This document shows positions 1 to 8,720 of a stretch of 64,000 nucleotides of DNA, one piece after another (within the stretch, counting starts at the first letter, position 1; each line of letters begins with the position of its first letter). The notes under the pieces were generated by a model. The model did not search any database and was not told where the DNA came from. It was given only the letters and a program-made list of their open reading frames with translations. The translations under genes were made by a program, and so were the position numbers. Source of the stretch: Leucobacter aridicollis (GTDB taxonomy: Bacteria; Actinomycetota; Actinomycetes; Actinomycetales; Microbacteriaceae); assembly GCF_013409595.1 (NCBI RefSeq), contig NZ_JACCBD010000001.1:1-64000 (forward strand), given 5' to 3'.

Positions 1-171
1 CGACATCGTGAGCCCGCGCGGCGCGACGTTTTGCAGGACGATGAGCGCCTCGAACTGGGCGCCGGAGAGCCCGTGTTCGTCCTTGATGCGTGCGGAGAAG
101 TACTCCCACAGGCGCCGCTGCCCGATGAGCAGGAGGCGCCAGAGCTCTTGCGTGTCGTGCGAGGCGAGCAT
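1..171 (-). CDS. MarR-family transcriptional regulator, N-terminal part (cut by window edge)
   Basis: The minus strand encodes 57 codons that open with MLASHDTQELWRLLL and continue to GAQFEALIVLQ before the window ends. The amphipathic first helix followed by 'LSGAQFEALIVLQ' is the usual start of MarR-type winged-helix repressors; the recognition helix and wing lie outside. The ATG at 171 has a good AGGAG Shine-Dalgarno sequence a few bases upstream. MarR proteins commonly repress neighbouring genes for redox or aromatic-compound enzymes. The adjacent quinone-oxidoreductase-like gene on the same strand would fit such a role, but that is inference. The family call rests on a fragment only. Confidence 0.6.
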   Translation of the reverse strand, partial: MLASHDTQELWRLLLIGQRRLWEYFSARIKDEHGLSGAQFEALIVLQNVAPRGLTMS

Positions 172-281
172 GTGGGTCTCCTGTGGTGGTGGGGGTCGAA
201 TCGCTGGCGAGAGCGGCGCCGGTCGGCGCCGGGGCTACGCGCCCAATTATCTCAGCGTCTGTCCAGTAGCGCTCTGACCCG

Positions 282-1208
282 TCACTGGACGAGGTGTGGG
301 TTGTCGGAGAGGTCGAGCACGAGCTTGCCCCGCGCCCGCCCCGCGTCGAGGCGACGATGGCCCTCGACGATCTCCGTGAACGGGATTGAGGTCGTGGGGG
401 CGACAAGGTCGCCAGTGGTGAGTGCGGCGAGCAGCTCAGCCAGCACGGTACGGTCGCGCCGCGTCCGTACGAGCGGGATCCCGTGCGAGGCCGCAGTTTC
501 GGGGACCAGGGTGATGGCCTGTTGGCCTCCGGCGAGCAGCGCCGCGGCATACTCGCCGGCCTCGGGCGTTCCTGCGAGGTCGATCGAGGCTGTGACACTC
601 GCGGCGCCGGCGACGCCGGTGATCCGATCCGCGAGGCCGGGACCGTAGCTCACCGGGAGGCCCCCGAGGCGTGTGACGTGGTCGTGGTTCGCCGCGGAGG
701 CCGTGCCGATGACGCGCAGGCCGCGCGCGTGCGCGAGCTGGGTGAGGATCGTGCCGACGCCGCCGGCGGCGCCGTGTACGACGATCGTGTTGCCGGCCGC
801 CAGCTCGAGCGCGCCCAGCGCGGTCATCGCCGTGCTCCCGACCCCGCCGATCCCGGCGGCCGTATCCCAGGAAATCGCCGTCGGCTTGGGGATCAGTCGG
901 CTGGCATCGGTGACGACGAGGTCGCTGTTTGCGCCCTGGACGCCCCACCCAATCACCGCATCTCCGACCTGCAGGCCGGCATCGCGGGTCTCGGCGATCA
1001 CGCCAGCGAACTCGGTGCCGAGCGCCAGCGGGACGGTCCCGCCGAAACTGCCCGAGCGAATACGTGCGTCGACCGGGTTCATTCCCGACGAACGGACGGC
1101 GACGCGCACCTCACCCTGCGCAAGGCCTCGACTGGGGAGGTGTTCCAGCTGGATGACCTCGGGCGGGCCGAAGTGCCGGACGATTGCGGTACGTGCGTGA
1201 AGTGACAT
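282..1208 (-). CDS. NADP-dependent quinone oxidoreductase-like MDR protein
   Basis: This 308-residue protein belongs to the zinc-independent medium-chain dehydrogenase/reductase (quinone oxidoreductase) family, which reduces quinones or enals with NADPH in the cytosol. The N-terminal catalytic GroES-like half contains 'GMNPVDARIRSG' and 'LGTEFAGVI'. The Rossmann half carries the cofactor motif HGAAGGVG near residue 147. No zinc-ligand cysteine cluster is seen. The reading frame is open further upstream, but the ATG at 1208 begins the family-typical sequence (MSLHARTAIVRHFG) and gives the usual length. The gene is transcribed away from a compact intergenic region that carries two mirror-image operator-like repeats. 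The exact substrate cannot be read from the sequence. Confidence 0.85.
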   Translation of the reverse strand: MSLHARTAIVRHFGPPEVIQLEHLPSRGLAQGEVRVAVRSSGMNPVDARIRSGSFGGTVPLALGTEFAGVIAETRDAGLQVGDAVIGWGVQGANSDLVVTDASRLIPKPTAISWDTAAGIGGVGSTAMTALGALELAAGNTIVVHGAAGGVGTILTQLAHARGLRVIGTASAANHDHVTRLGGLPVSYGPGLADRITGVAGAASVTASIDLAGTPEAGEYAAALLAGGQQAITLVPETAASHGIPLVRTRRDRTVLAELLAALTTGDLVAPTTSIPFTEIVEGHRRLDAGRARGKLVLDLSDNPHLVQ

Positions 1209-1260
1209 GGGGGTTCCTTGGCGTTCGAGCCGCGCGACTGATGCGCACGGGGTGTTTTCT

Positions 1261-1335
1261 CTGTAACTACAGGTAATTGGCAGACATTCCCGATGCGGGA
1301 ATGGGAGTCGTCTATCTGTAGTTACAGGTAATTGA
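1261..1335. promoter_or_regulatory. Divergent promoter with two mirrored operator-like repeats
   Basis: CTGTAACTACAGGTAATTG (1261-1279) and CTGTAGTTACAGGTAATTG (1316-1334) lie in the gap between the divergent MDR and SDR genes. The first 12 bases of one are the exact reverse complement of the first 12 of the other, and each contains CTGTA-NN-TACAG. TTAC-NN-GTAA half-sites are also visible. Such paired dyads are typical binding sites for a MarR- or HxlR-type repressor of quinone/aldehyde detoxification genes. Which protein binds is not known. Confidence 0.6.
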
Positions 1336-1362
1336 GTCCGCGAGAGGAAAGAGGAATCGCTC

Positions 1363-2193
1363 ATGACAAGCACCGTCCAGGAACCGCAGGCAGACGGGAT
1401 CGACCTCACTGGCCGACGCGTCGTTATCCCCGGGGGCACCGGCGCCGTCGGGGAGGGCATCGTGCGCGCCTGGCTGCGAGCCGGCGCCGAGGTCATCGTG
1501 CCCTCCCGCACCGCAGAGCGGGTTGCCGAGTTCACCGACGTGCTCGGTGACGAGGCCAACCTGGGCGGGCTGCACTTCGTCGTCGGTGACTATACGACGT
1601 TCGACGGTGCCGAGACGCTGGCCGAGCAGATCACGCACGAGTTCGGTGCAATCACTGACGTCATCGCATCAATCGGGGGCTGGTGGCAGGGCAAGCCGCT
1701 GTGGGACGTGAGCGAAGCTGAATGGGACCGCTACTTCGTGGGGCTCACCACCGCGCACGTCGCCCAGGTGCGCGCGTGGATTCCGCGGCTCCCGCAGGAC
1801 GGAAGCTACCAACTCATTCTCGGCGGCAGTGCCACGACGCCGGTGCCTGGCTCGTCGATCATCAACATGGAACAGGCCGCTCTGCTCATGATGCGGCAGG
1901 TACTTGCCGCCGAGGTTGGCGAGCAGCGGCGCGTCACCTCGTTGGTGCTCGGGCCCGTCGCCACGAGGCTCAGGCATCGAGTGGATCCGACGTGGGTCTC
2001 GAGCGAGGAGGTCGGGCTCGCGACCGCCGCGGTTGCCGCCCAGCCAGCGGTCTCGGCGGTCGACCTGGAACTGCGATCCAAAGCCGACCTACGCGAACTG
2101 CTTCAGCGGCTCACCGGCTCCAGTGACTCCGGCGAGGCCGGCGAGCCGGCCGGCCGGCCGGGTGACTCCACCGAGAGGGAGGCACGCGCATGA
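1363..2193 (+). CDS. Short-chain dehydrogenase-like protein with degenerate active site
   Basis: This 276-residue protein has an SDR-type Rossmann fold. The nucleotide-binding loop reads 'VVIPGGTGAVGEG' near residues 20-32, a variant of TGxxxGxG, and 'VIASIGGWW' occupies the place of the NNAG strand. The canonical catalytic Tyr-x3-Lys is absent: the expected segment reads 'SSIINMEQAALLMMRQ'. The protein may bind a nucleotide yet lack classical SDR chemistry, or use other residues. The stop overlaps the next start (ATGA), so the two are translationally coupled. The next protein begins with a clear paralog of this domain. The substrate is unknown. Confidence 0.75.
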   Translation: MTSTVQEPQADGIDLTGRRVVIPGGTGAVGEGIVRAWLRAGAEVIVPSRTAERVAEFTDVLGDEANLGGLHFVVGDYTTFDGAETLAEQITHEFGAITDVIASIGGWWQGKPLWDVSEAEWDRYFVGLTTAHVAQVRAWIPRLPQDGSYQLILGGSATTPVPGSSIINMEQAALLMMRQVLAAEVGEQRRVTSLVLGPVATRLRHRVDPTWVSSEEVGLATAAVAAQPAVSAVDLELRSKADLRELLQRLTGSSDSGEAGEPAGRPGDSTEREARA

Positions 2194-4358
2194 CCGCGAC
2201 GGACACCACCGTGCCCCGCAACGTGCCGACACTTGCGGGTCGCCGAATCGTCATCCCAGGGGGTACCGGCGGTGTCGGCGAGGGCGCCGTTCGGGCCTGG
2301 CTGCAGGCCGGCGCGGAAGTGATCGTGCCGACGAGAAACGCGGCCCGGGGCGCGGAGCTCCGACGCATGCTCGGTCAGGATGGGGGCCGGAAAAGCCTGC
2401 ACATCATGGAGATTGAGTACGGCACGTTTGGCGCGGCAGAGCGCCTCGCGGCAGCGGTCCGCGAGGAGTACGGCGAGGTCACCGACGTCGTCGCGTCGGT
2501 CGGTGGCTGGTGGAGCGGCGATGGGATCTGGGCCGTCACCGAATCCGAGTGGCAGCGGTTCTTTCTTGAACTGGTCACCACTCACGTCGCCCTGCTGCGC
2601 GCGTTCGTCCCCGGGCTGCCCACGGGTGGCACGTACTCGCTCGTGCTTGGCGGGTCGGCGTTCACTCCGGTCCCGGGCTCCGCGATTATCTCGATGGAGC
2701 AGGCCGCGCTGCGGATGATGCGGACGGTCGTCGCGGCCGAGGCCGAGGGCAGAGTCGGCGTCCACGGCCTGCTGCTCGGACCGGTCGCGACGCGACACCG
2801 GCCGTATGTGGACGCAGACATGATCACTGCGGATGAGGTCGGCAGGGTGACGGTGGGCTACGCCGCCGCGGCGAACGCGTCGTCCGAGGCCGTGCTGCGC
2901 ACGCACGCCGACGTCGCGCGCGAGCTCGAACGTGTTGGCTACCCGCCGCATCTCATCGCGGACGCGAGCTCCGAACCGGTTCGCCCGGCCGTCCCGCCGG
3001 CCCGGGCCGAGGCCGCCTGGCCGCCACTCCCCGCGGAGCTCGAGGCGCTGACGCTGAGCGCCTCGGACGCGCTGTATCCGAGCGTCCGGTCGAGCTACAT
3101 GCGGCAGGGCGCACCCCGAGCGGTGATCCGACCGCAGAACGACGAAGACGCCGCCGCCGCACTCGCCTATGCGGCGCAGGTCCGCCGTGAGGTGGGTGAC
3201 GACGTGCCACTCAGCGTTCGATCCGGCGGGCACGGCATCGCCGGGACGTCAACGAACGACGCGGGGATCATCATCGACCTCGGGCGCCTCAACGCGGTCG
3301 ACCTTCGGGATCCAGGCAGCGGCCTGCTGCGCGTGCAGGGCGGCGCCCGCTGGGGCGACGTCGCACAGGTGCTCACCCCGCACGACCTCGCGCTGACCAC
3401 GGGAAACTTCGGCGACACCGGCGTCGGTGGACTGGCGACGGCCGGCGGACACGGGTACTTCGCTCGCTCCCAGGGCATGACCCTTGACTATGTGCGTCGC
3501 GTGAAGCTCCTCACCGCTGACGGAAACGTGAGGTGGGTCGACGCGGAGCACGAGCCCGAGCTCTTCTGGGCCGTGCGCGGCGGCGGCACGCAGGTCGGCA
3601 TCGCGCTCGAGTTCGAGTTCGAGGTCCCGCGGCTCCACTCCAACGGGGGCCGCGCGAACATCATTCACCAGGAGATCCAGTACGTCGTCGCTGACCTGTC
3701 GGACTTTGTCGAGGCGTGGGGGCAATGGATGCGCGAAGCCCCGCGCGAGGCGGTGAGCTTCCTCATGTTGCAGCGGGGGCGTGCCGGCGAGTTCGTCGTC
3801 GCGGGCCGCACCGTGTGGGCTGGCGACGACATCGGCGCGGCGACACCCACGCTGCTGGCAGCGCGGGAGCTCGGCGCCGTCGTACACGAGTCCGTGCAGG
3901 CGCTCTCCTACCCGCAGATCATCCCCACACCGCACAGCCAGCACACCGGCCAGCAACGGATCCAGATGCGCAACGCGCTCGTCGACACGGTGAACCGGGC
4001 CGCGGGCGAGGCGCTTGAGTCGGCGCTCATGCATCCCGTCACCGCGATCGGCGAGTTGCGGGCGCTCGGCGGCGCGGTGAGCGACGTGCCTCGGGAAGCA
4101 ACGGCGTGGGCCGCGCGCGAGCAGGAGGCGTTGCTCGGGATCTGGGCCAACCCGGCTCCGCTCGGCGTGATTGACACGGCATTCTCAGGGCTTCAGGGCA
4201 TCGCGACGGGAATGTATGGTGCGTACTCTTCGGACACGCGGGCAGCGGCGGCTCGACTCGCGTGGCCGGGGAGCACCGGTGAGCGCCTCCGAGCGGCGGC
4301 AGTACGCGCCGACCCGGAGCACCTGTTCGACAGGGGGCTCACCGTGCGAGAGGCGTGA
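2190..4358 (+). CDS. Fusion of SDR-like domain and FAD-linked (BBE/PCMH-type) oxidoreductase
   Basis: The 722-residue protein joins two modules. Residues 1 to about 255 copy the preceding SDR-like protein (GGTGGVGEG loop, 'VVASVGGWW', and again no Tyr-x3-Lys). Residues from about 285 to the end form a flavin oxidase of the berberine-bridge/PCMH class. 'SVRSGGHGIAG' supplies the histidine normally joined to the FAD 8-alpha carbon, and 'GVGGLATAGGHGY' is the glycine-rich flavin contact. The usual second attachment cysteine is not seen ('TTGNFGDTGVGG'), which suggests a mono-covalent flavin. Such enzymes oxidise alcohols or sugars with O2. A single chain holding both modules suggests sequential redox steps on one substrate. 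The 3' end is duplicated at about 26.5 kb. Confidence 0.75.
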   Translation: MTATDTTVPRNVPTLAGRRIVIPGGTGGVGEGAVRAWLQAGAEVIVPTRNAARGAELRRMLGQDGGRKSLHIMEIEYGTFGAAERLAAAVREEYGEVTDVVASVGGWWSGDGIWAVTESEWQRFFLELVTTHVALLRAFVPGLPTGGTYSLVLGGSAFTPVPGSAIISMEQAALRMMRTVVAAEAEGRVGVHGLLLGPVATRHRPYVDADMITADEVGRVTVGYAAAANASSEAVLRTHADVARELERVGYPPHLIADASSEPVRPAVPPARAEAAWPPLPAELEALTLSASDALYPSVRSSYMRQGAPRAVIRPQNDEDAAAALAYAAQVRREVGDDVPLSVRSGGHGIAGTSTNDAGIIIDLGRLNAVDLRDPGSGLLRVQGGARWGDVAQVLTPHDLALTTGNFGDTGVGGLATAGGHGYFARSQGMTLDYVRRVKLLTADGNVRWVDAEHEPELFWAVRGGGTQVGIALEFEFEVPRLHSNGGRANIIHQEIQYVVADLSDFVEAWGQWMREAPREAVSFLMLQRGRAGEFVVAGRTVWAGDDIGAATPTLLAARELGAVVHESVQALSYPQIIPTPHSQHTGQQRIQMRNALVDTVNRAAGEALESALMHPVTAIGELRALGGAVSDVPREATAWAAREQEALLGIWANPAPLGVIDTAFSGLQGIATGMYGAYSSDTRAAAARLAWPGSTGERLRAAAVRADPEHLFDRGLTVREA

Positions 4359-4387
4359 GCCAGGTCAGTCCCGGGGGAGCAGGCCGA
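4294..4387 (+). repeat. Left copy of 94-nt imperfect direct repeat (island boundary)
   Basis: This segment covers the last codons of the FAD oxidoreductase gene, its stop, and the 3' end of the small gene on the other strand. It recurs in the same orientation at 26478-26570 with six substitutions and one missing G, including an uninterrupted identical run of 45 nt. The two copies bracket the 22-kb polysaccharide island. Confidence 0.8.
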
Positions 4388-4709
4388 TGGCTGCGACCTC
4401 GGCGCAGAGGTCGTTCATCTCGGCGAAGAGGGTGAGGAGAACGTCCGCGCTCAGAACTCGGGCTGCGTCCTCGAGACGGTGACGAAGGTCATCGCATGTC
4501 GCCTTGGCAAGGACCGCTCGTGCCATACGGATCGGGTCAGTCTCGCGCTCGGTCGCAACCTGCAGCAGCACGGCGATCTCCGCGACCCCAGCCAGGATTG
4601 CTGTGAGGTCAGCCGCGAGTTCCGGGTCGGTCGTTACCGGGCGATGCGGTGTTGCACCGGCCTGGCTTGGGCCGGTCGCCGTGATGCGGTGGTCTAAGTT
4701 CTGGAGCAT
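4365..4709 (-). CDS. Small helical protein of unknown function (family member A)
   Basis: This 114-residue, predicted all-helical, soluble protein matches no family I can name. The ATG at 4709 was chosen because a purine-rich GGAGGAGAGGAG sequence precedes it; the longer frame upstream is arginine-rich and unlike a protein. Its C-terminal half (ETDPIR, CDDLR, EDAARVL, FAEMNDLCAEV) lines up with the 110-residue protein at 11178-11510 (ETDAIR, CIDLR, LEAAA, LGEMRLLCREI). A weaker relative lies at 26622-26948. All three sit beside regulators or the island border. It converges with the FAD oxidoreductase gene and diverges from the LuxR-type gene. A regulatory accessory role is possible but unproven. 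Confidence 0.6.
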   Translation of the reverse strand: MLQNLDHRITATGPSQAGATPHRPVTTDPELAADLTAILAGVAEIAVLLQVATERETDPIRMARAVLAKATCDDLRHRLEDAARVLSADVLLTLFAEMNDLCAEVAAIGLLPRD

Positions 4710-5067
4710 TCCCGCTCCTCTCCTCCCGCTGCCTCGTGCTGCGGGATGCTTCAGTGGTGCTTCGCGGACGTCTCGGTTGTGACCGGACTGCCGCCGATTG
4801 CAATGCTTGCAGCAAGAGGAGGCCCTAAACGAGAATCCCGGGCCTACGGGACGCAAATGCGTGATTGAAGCTCTCCGAGTGTGTAGTGCGAGGCGGCTCG
4901 TTAGGTGGAGATCGACGCGGGCGTGCGCGTCGGGAGGGGCGCGGAAAATATCCTGGAATACACCGGTTTCAGAAGGGTGCCACGGTGAGTATCCATTGCT
5001 AAAGTAACTGACAAGCTGCCACCTGCGGTGGCGCTACCAGACAAAAGCCCAGACTGGAGCATCACAC
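4710..5067. other. Intergenic region, divergent promoters for small protein A and the LuxR-type regulator
   Basis: About 358 bases without a convincing gene. An AT-rich patch around 4945-5010 probably holds the promoter of the downstream regulator. TTTCAGAA at 4967-4974 is a partial match to the 14-bp motif found elsewhere in the island, too short to call an operator by itself. A GGAG Shine-Dalgarno at 5056-5059 precedes the TTG start at 5068. Confidence 0.45.
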
Positions 5068-7608
5068 TTGAGCGCACGGAATCTCGCAGTGAAACGTATC
5101 GTCGCGGCGCTGGCGCAGGGGCGGGACGTCGAACTTATTGGTGCACCGGGGAGTGGGAGAACGACCTTTCTGGGCATAGTCGCGAAGGCCCTCGAAGATG
5201 AGCACTGGACGACGCACCAAATTCACGGGCGAGAGGCATACAGGGCAGTGCCGTTTGCGGCGCTCTCGCTCTCGGGCCTTGTGGGCGAGGTGAGTGGCGG
5301 GTCAGCGAACTCGCAGCTCTTTGAAGCGGTTGATTATCTGGCGCGACATATCGACTCTGCTCGGACTGCAATTCTTATCGACAACGTCGATCAACTCGAC
5401 GACGCATCCTGGGCGGCACTCGTTGCTCACACCGCCTCACAACCGAACACCCGAATAGTTGCGTCGCGCGCGCGAACGGGCGGAGCGGAGGACTTGAAGC
5501 ATCGGCTGCCTGGTCTGACCGTCGAGTTACCGCCGTTGACCTACCGGGAGCTCCGTGCATCGGTAGAACAGAGGCTTGGAGCTCCGCTCGACGATGTCTC
5601 ACTAGGGTTGATATTTGCTCGATCTGGAGCCTCAGCGGGCCTCGCGCACGACGTCCTCGACGCTGCAGTGCTCAACGGACAGCTCCGAAAGGAAGGCAAC
5701 GAGTGGGTCGCGCAATCAGGTCTGTGGTCTGAAGAGCTGGCTGGAAGCATCGAGGCATTGCTAGCGCGCCTGGATACTGCAGAACGCGACGCCATCGAGA
5801 TTCTTGCAATCGCCGGAGTTTCCGACCTTGACACGATGCTCGAGCTCGTTTCGTGGTCTGTGGTGGAGGTGCTCGAAGCGCGGGGTCTTGTCCGCGTGCA
5901 TCCCGTGAAAGGACGGTTGCGCATCGGTGCCCACCCGCCGATCCTCGAGGATTACTTCAGGCACTTGCCAACCCTTGCGCGCAGGAGCCACTTGAGCGGT
6001 CTCGTCGCGAAAGCTCTGGGTAACGGGGGTGACACGTTAATGAACGTTGCCTCGAACGTCGACGAAGCTCCGACGCCGGAGAATGCGGTCATTGCCAGGC
6101 TGTTTCAGGAGCAGGCAAACACGCGTATGCAGGTCGCAAGGTCCGATTGGAGCCTCGCGCCGAGCGCGCAGACGGCCCTTGCCGCCATCCGCACGATGAT
6201 CAGCGCCGAACTGCCAGACGCCGAGATTGACGCGGTATTCGCGACTGAGCTGCCGTCCGGACAGGACAAATCCACCGTGACCCAGCTGTCATTGCGGCGT
6301 GCAGAATGGCTTGCCTACGCGCATGGCGACCTCGCTGCCGCGCTAGATTTGTTGGATCGCACACGGTTTTCTGATAGCAGAGAAGCCCGGATGGCTGACG
6401 CTGCCGCTGTCTCGATCGAGCACGGCCTCAGTCGTGTGCCGGTCGGGTATGCAGAACGACTCGAGGTGAGCGCAGATATTCCCGCTGAAGTCCAAGTGCG
6501 TATGCTCCGCACCCTCGCGAGCATTCAAACTTCTTCGGGCGACTTCCGTGGTGCCTCGCAAACGATCAGCCGAGCTGAGGGGACGATGCGTGAACTCGAG
6601 GACTTCGCAATCGACTCGCTCCGGGGTGTCGCTCATATTGGGCTTGGCGAGAGTGCCGAGGCTATCAGATGGGCTCGACGCGGGTTCTCACAAGCCATCA
6701 CGACGCTCGACGTCGACTCACTTCGCAGCCATGCGGCGGTGCTGATCTATGCGCTTGAGACGGACGGGCGATATGCAGAGGCGGAAAACGTTCTAGCGAC
6801 GGTGCTGCCGCTCACCTACCCGCCGCGCACGGTTGCAGCGACGGCTTCGAATGTGGCGATACTGGGGTGTGCCGCTTTGATTGCGGCACGACGCGGGCGG
6901 ACGTCCCAGGCGCAACGCCATCTGGATTCGGTCCGGCATGGGGGCCGTGTCGACGCCCCAGCCTTGCACCAGTCCGTGATCGAAGCCGAGGCGCAACTAT
7001 TGATAAGCGCGAATCACCGAGACACGGCGGCAGCGTTGCTATGGGAGCGCGGAGGAGATCTGAGTCAACGGGGCTTCAGTTTTGCTGGAACGCTGTTGAA
7101 ACTCGGCTCTATCGAGGTGTTGGCGGATTCCACCAAACTCGCCGAGATGTCTGCGGACGTCGAAGCCCTCGACAGTCGGTTCGTTGAGACCTACTACTCG
7201 GCGCTTCGCTACTTCGACGAAGAGAGCGATGTCGATCCAGTTTCGGTCGCGCAGGACGCTGTCGAGGCGGGTCGGACCGGCCTCGCGCTCAGCGTGCTTG
7301 AGCACGCAATAGCGGCGGCTCGGGCCGAAGACGCTGACGTGCTGCGCGCCGTTCGAGATCGGATCCGGGCAGAGCATGCTGACGTGGTGTTTGAGGTGCG
7401 GCGGTTCCAGCCGGACCGCGCTCGCCTGACTGACCGCGAGGCAGAGGTGGCGCAGCTTGTGGTGGCCGGGCATTCGAACGCGGAGATTGCGACGCGTCTC
7501 GTTCTAAGCGTCCGCACGGTGGAAAGCCATATTCGGCGCCTCACGCGGAAACTTGGTGTCGCTGGGAGGCACGAGGTGAGGGACGCGATCCAGAAGCTAC
7601 AGGCTTGA
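5068..7608 (+). CDS. LuxR-family (LAL/MalT-type) ATP-binding transcriptional regulator
   Basis: This 846-residue protein has the build of large ATP-binding LuxR regulators: an N-terminal P-loop NTPase, a long helical TPR-like middle, and a C-terminal LuxR helix-turn-helix at about residues 785-846 (LTDREAEVAQLVVAGHSN, then VRTVESHI). The P-loop at residues 25-33 reads GAPGSGRTT, with arginine where lysine is normally invariant, so ATP binding may be altered. A Walker-B-like 'AILIDNVDQLD' follows near residue 110. The TTG start is supported by GGAG 8 nt upstream. It ends 2 nt from the convergent sugar-transferase gene. Its place at the island edge suggests it controls surface-polysaccharide genes, which is inference. 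Confidence 0.85.
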   Translation: MSARNLAVKRIVAALAQGRDVELIGAPGSGRTTFLGIVAKALEDEHWTTHQIHGREAYRAVPFAALSLSGLVGEVSGGSANSQLFEAVDYLARHIDSARTAILIDNVDQLDDASWAALVAHTASQPNTRIVASRARTGGAEDLKHRLPGLTVELPPLTYRELRASVEQRLGAPLDDVSLGLIFARSGASAGLAHDVLDAAVLNGQLRKEGNEWVAQSGLWSEELAGSIEALLARLDTAERDAIEILAIAGVSDLDTMLELVSWSVVEVLEARGLVRVHPVKGRLRIGAHPPILEDYFRHLPTLARRSHLSGLVAKALGNGGDTLMNVASNVDEAPTPENAVIARLFQEQANTRMQVARSDWSLAPSAQTALAAIRTMISAELPDAEIDAVFATELPSGQDKSTVTQLSLRRAEWLAYAHGDLAAALDLLDRTRFSDSREARMADAAAVSIEHGLSRVPVGYAERLEVSADIPAEVQVRMLRTLASIQTSSGDFRGASQTISRAEGTMRELEDFAIDSLRGVAHIGLGESAEAIRWARRGFSQAITTLDVDSLRSHAAVLIYALETDGRYAEAENVLATVLPLTYPPRTVAATASNVAILGCAALIAARRGRTSQAQRHLDSVRHGGRVDAPALHQSVIEAEAQLLISANHRDTAAALLWERGGDLSQRGFSFAGTLLKLGSIEVLADSTKLAEMSADVEALDSRFVETYYSALRYFDEESDVDPVSVAQDAVEAGRTGLALSVLEHAIAAARAEDADVLRAVRDRIRAEHADVVFEVRRFQPDRARLTDREAEVAQLVVAGHSNAEIATRLVLSVRTVESHIRRLTRKLGVAGRHEVRDAIQKLQA

Positions 7609-7610
7609 CG

Positions 7611-8684
7611 TCAGTAGGCTCCTGAGCTTCGGAGCACAGCACCAAGGGTGCGTCCGAGAATCCGTAGATCAAAGCTGATCGAGCGGTGTGAAACGTACTC
7701 TAGGTCGAGTTGCACACCTTCCTGCCAGCCTAAGTCGCTTCGGCCGGTAACTTGCCAGAGACCCGTTATTCCTGGAGGTACAGTGAGTCTCTTACGCTCG
7801 AGATCCGTGTAGGTTGCGACCTCGGACGGCAGGGCGGGCCGCGGGCCGACAAGACTCATCGTCCCGTTCAGCACGTTCACGAGTTGTGGGAGCTCGTCGA
7901 GTGATGTCTTACGAAGAAAATGGCCGACCCGGGTGACCCTTGGGTCGCGTTTGATCTTAAACAGTGGCCCCTCGGCCTCATTAGCGGCGGCGAGGGACGC
8001 CTGTTGCGCTTCGGCATTGGTCACCATTGAGCGGAATTTCAGCATCGTGAAGGGCTTCCCATTCTGCCCAACACGGACCTGCCTAAATACGGCCGGACCG
8101 CCGTCTTGAAGCCTCACTGCGAGCGCAATCAGGCCAAGTAGGGGAGCGAGGGTGATGAGCGCGGCACCCGCGATGGAGACGTCAAAGCAGCGCTTTCCCG
8201 GCGGAATAAGCGTGGGCGCGGACTGTTTCCTGCTGCGCACGATCGAGATAGCGGTGCGCTCGGCGCACAGCAGGCCGTAGCCGAGTGCGAGCGACGCGAA
8301 TATGGCGCCTCGTATGTCGTAGCCGTCGCCAATCAATGCGAGCGTAGCCACCGTTCCAACAGTCGCAAGACTCGCGCCTGTTACCGTTCGGAGTTCACTA
8401 CCAAGGGCCGGTCGCGGTCGCGGATCGTACGCTCCGGCAACAAGCAGGGACATCACCCATACGCCCGTCAGTAACAGCGCGTCGATTGCTAGCTGTGGGT
8501 GTTGAATGGCAGCCAGGATCGCTGTGCCGTTGTGCGCTGCCAGCATTGCCGACACCAGAAATGGCGATGCGAACAACAAGAGAGCCTCGACCGCCGCTAG
8601 TGCGGAGCGCGCGCGAAAGTTCGGCGCAGTCGTGGGAACGAGTGCGGCGGCCGGGGCTTGCGGCCGAACATCGATCGTGGACAT
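7611..8684 (-). CDS. Initiating sugar-1-phosphate transferase (polyprenyl phosphate PGT)
   Basis: This 357-residue membrane enzyme should start exopolysaccharide repeat-unit synthesis by moving a sugar phosphate from a nucleotide sugar to undecaprenyl phosphate. The first ~155 residues form about four hydrophobic segments. The bacterial sugar-transferase domain begins near 'GKRCFDVSIAGAALI' and shows the family motifs KFRSM, 'LRKTSLDELPQL', 'SLVGPRPALPSE' and 'GITGLWQVTGRSDL'. It is the last gene of a minus-strand operon (GT4, lipoprotein, PGT) whose promoter region lies at 10288-10465 with operator-like motifs. The sugar specificity cannot be read from the sequence. Confidence 0.92.
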   Translation of the reverse strand: MSTIDVRPQAPAAALVPTTAPNFRARSALAAVEALLLFASPFLVSAMLAAHNGTAILAAIQHPQLAIDALLLTGVWVMSLLVAGAYDPRPRPALGSELRTVTGASLATVGTVATLALIGDGYDIRGAIFASLALGYGLLCAERTAISIVRSRKQSAPTLIPPGKRCFDVSIAGAALITLAPLLGLIALAVRLQDGGPAVFRQVRVGQNGKPFTMLKFRSMVTNAEAQQASLAAANEAEGPLFKIKRDPRVTRVGHFLRKTSLDELPQLVNVLNGTMSLVGPRPALPSEVATYTDLERKRLTVPPGITGLWQVTGRSDLGWQEGVQLDLEYVSHRSISFDLRILGRTLGAVLRSSGAY

Positions 8685-8720
8685 TCCAGTGTTCCTTTCG
8701 TGCTCTCCGGCTGGGCGCGG

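Noticed and set aside
2103..3233. 376-codon minus-strand open frame
   Set aside because: It is antisense to the SDR-flavin fusion gene, which has clear domain motifs.
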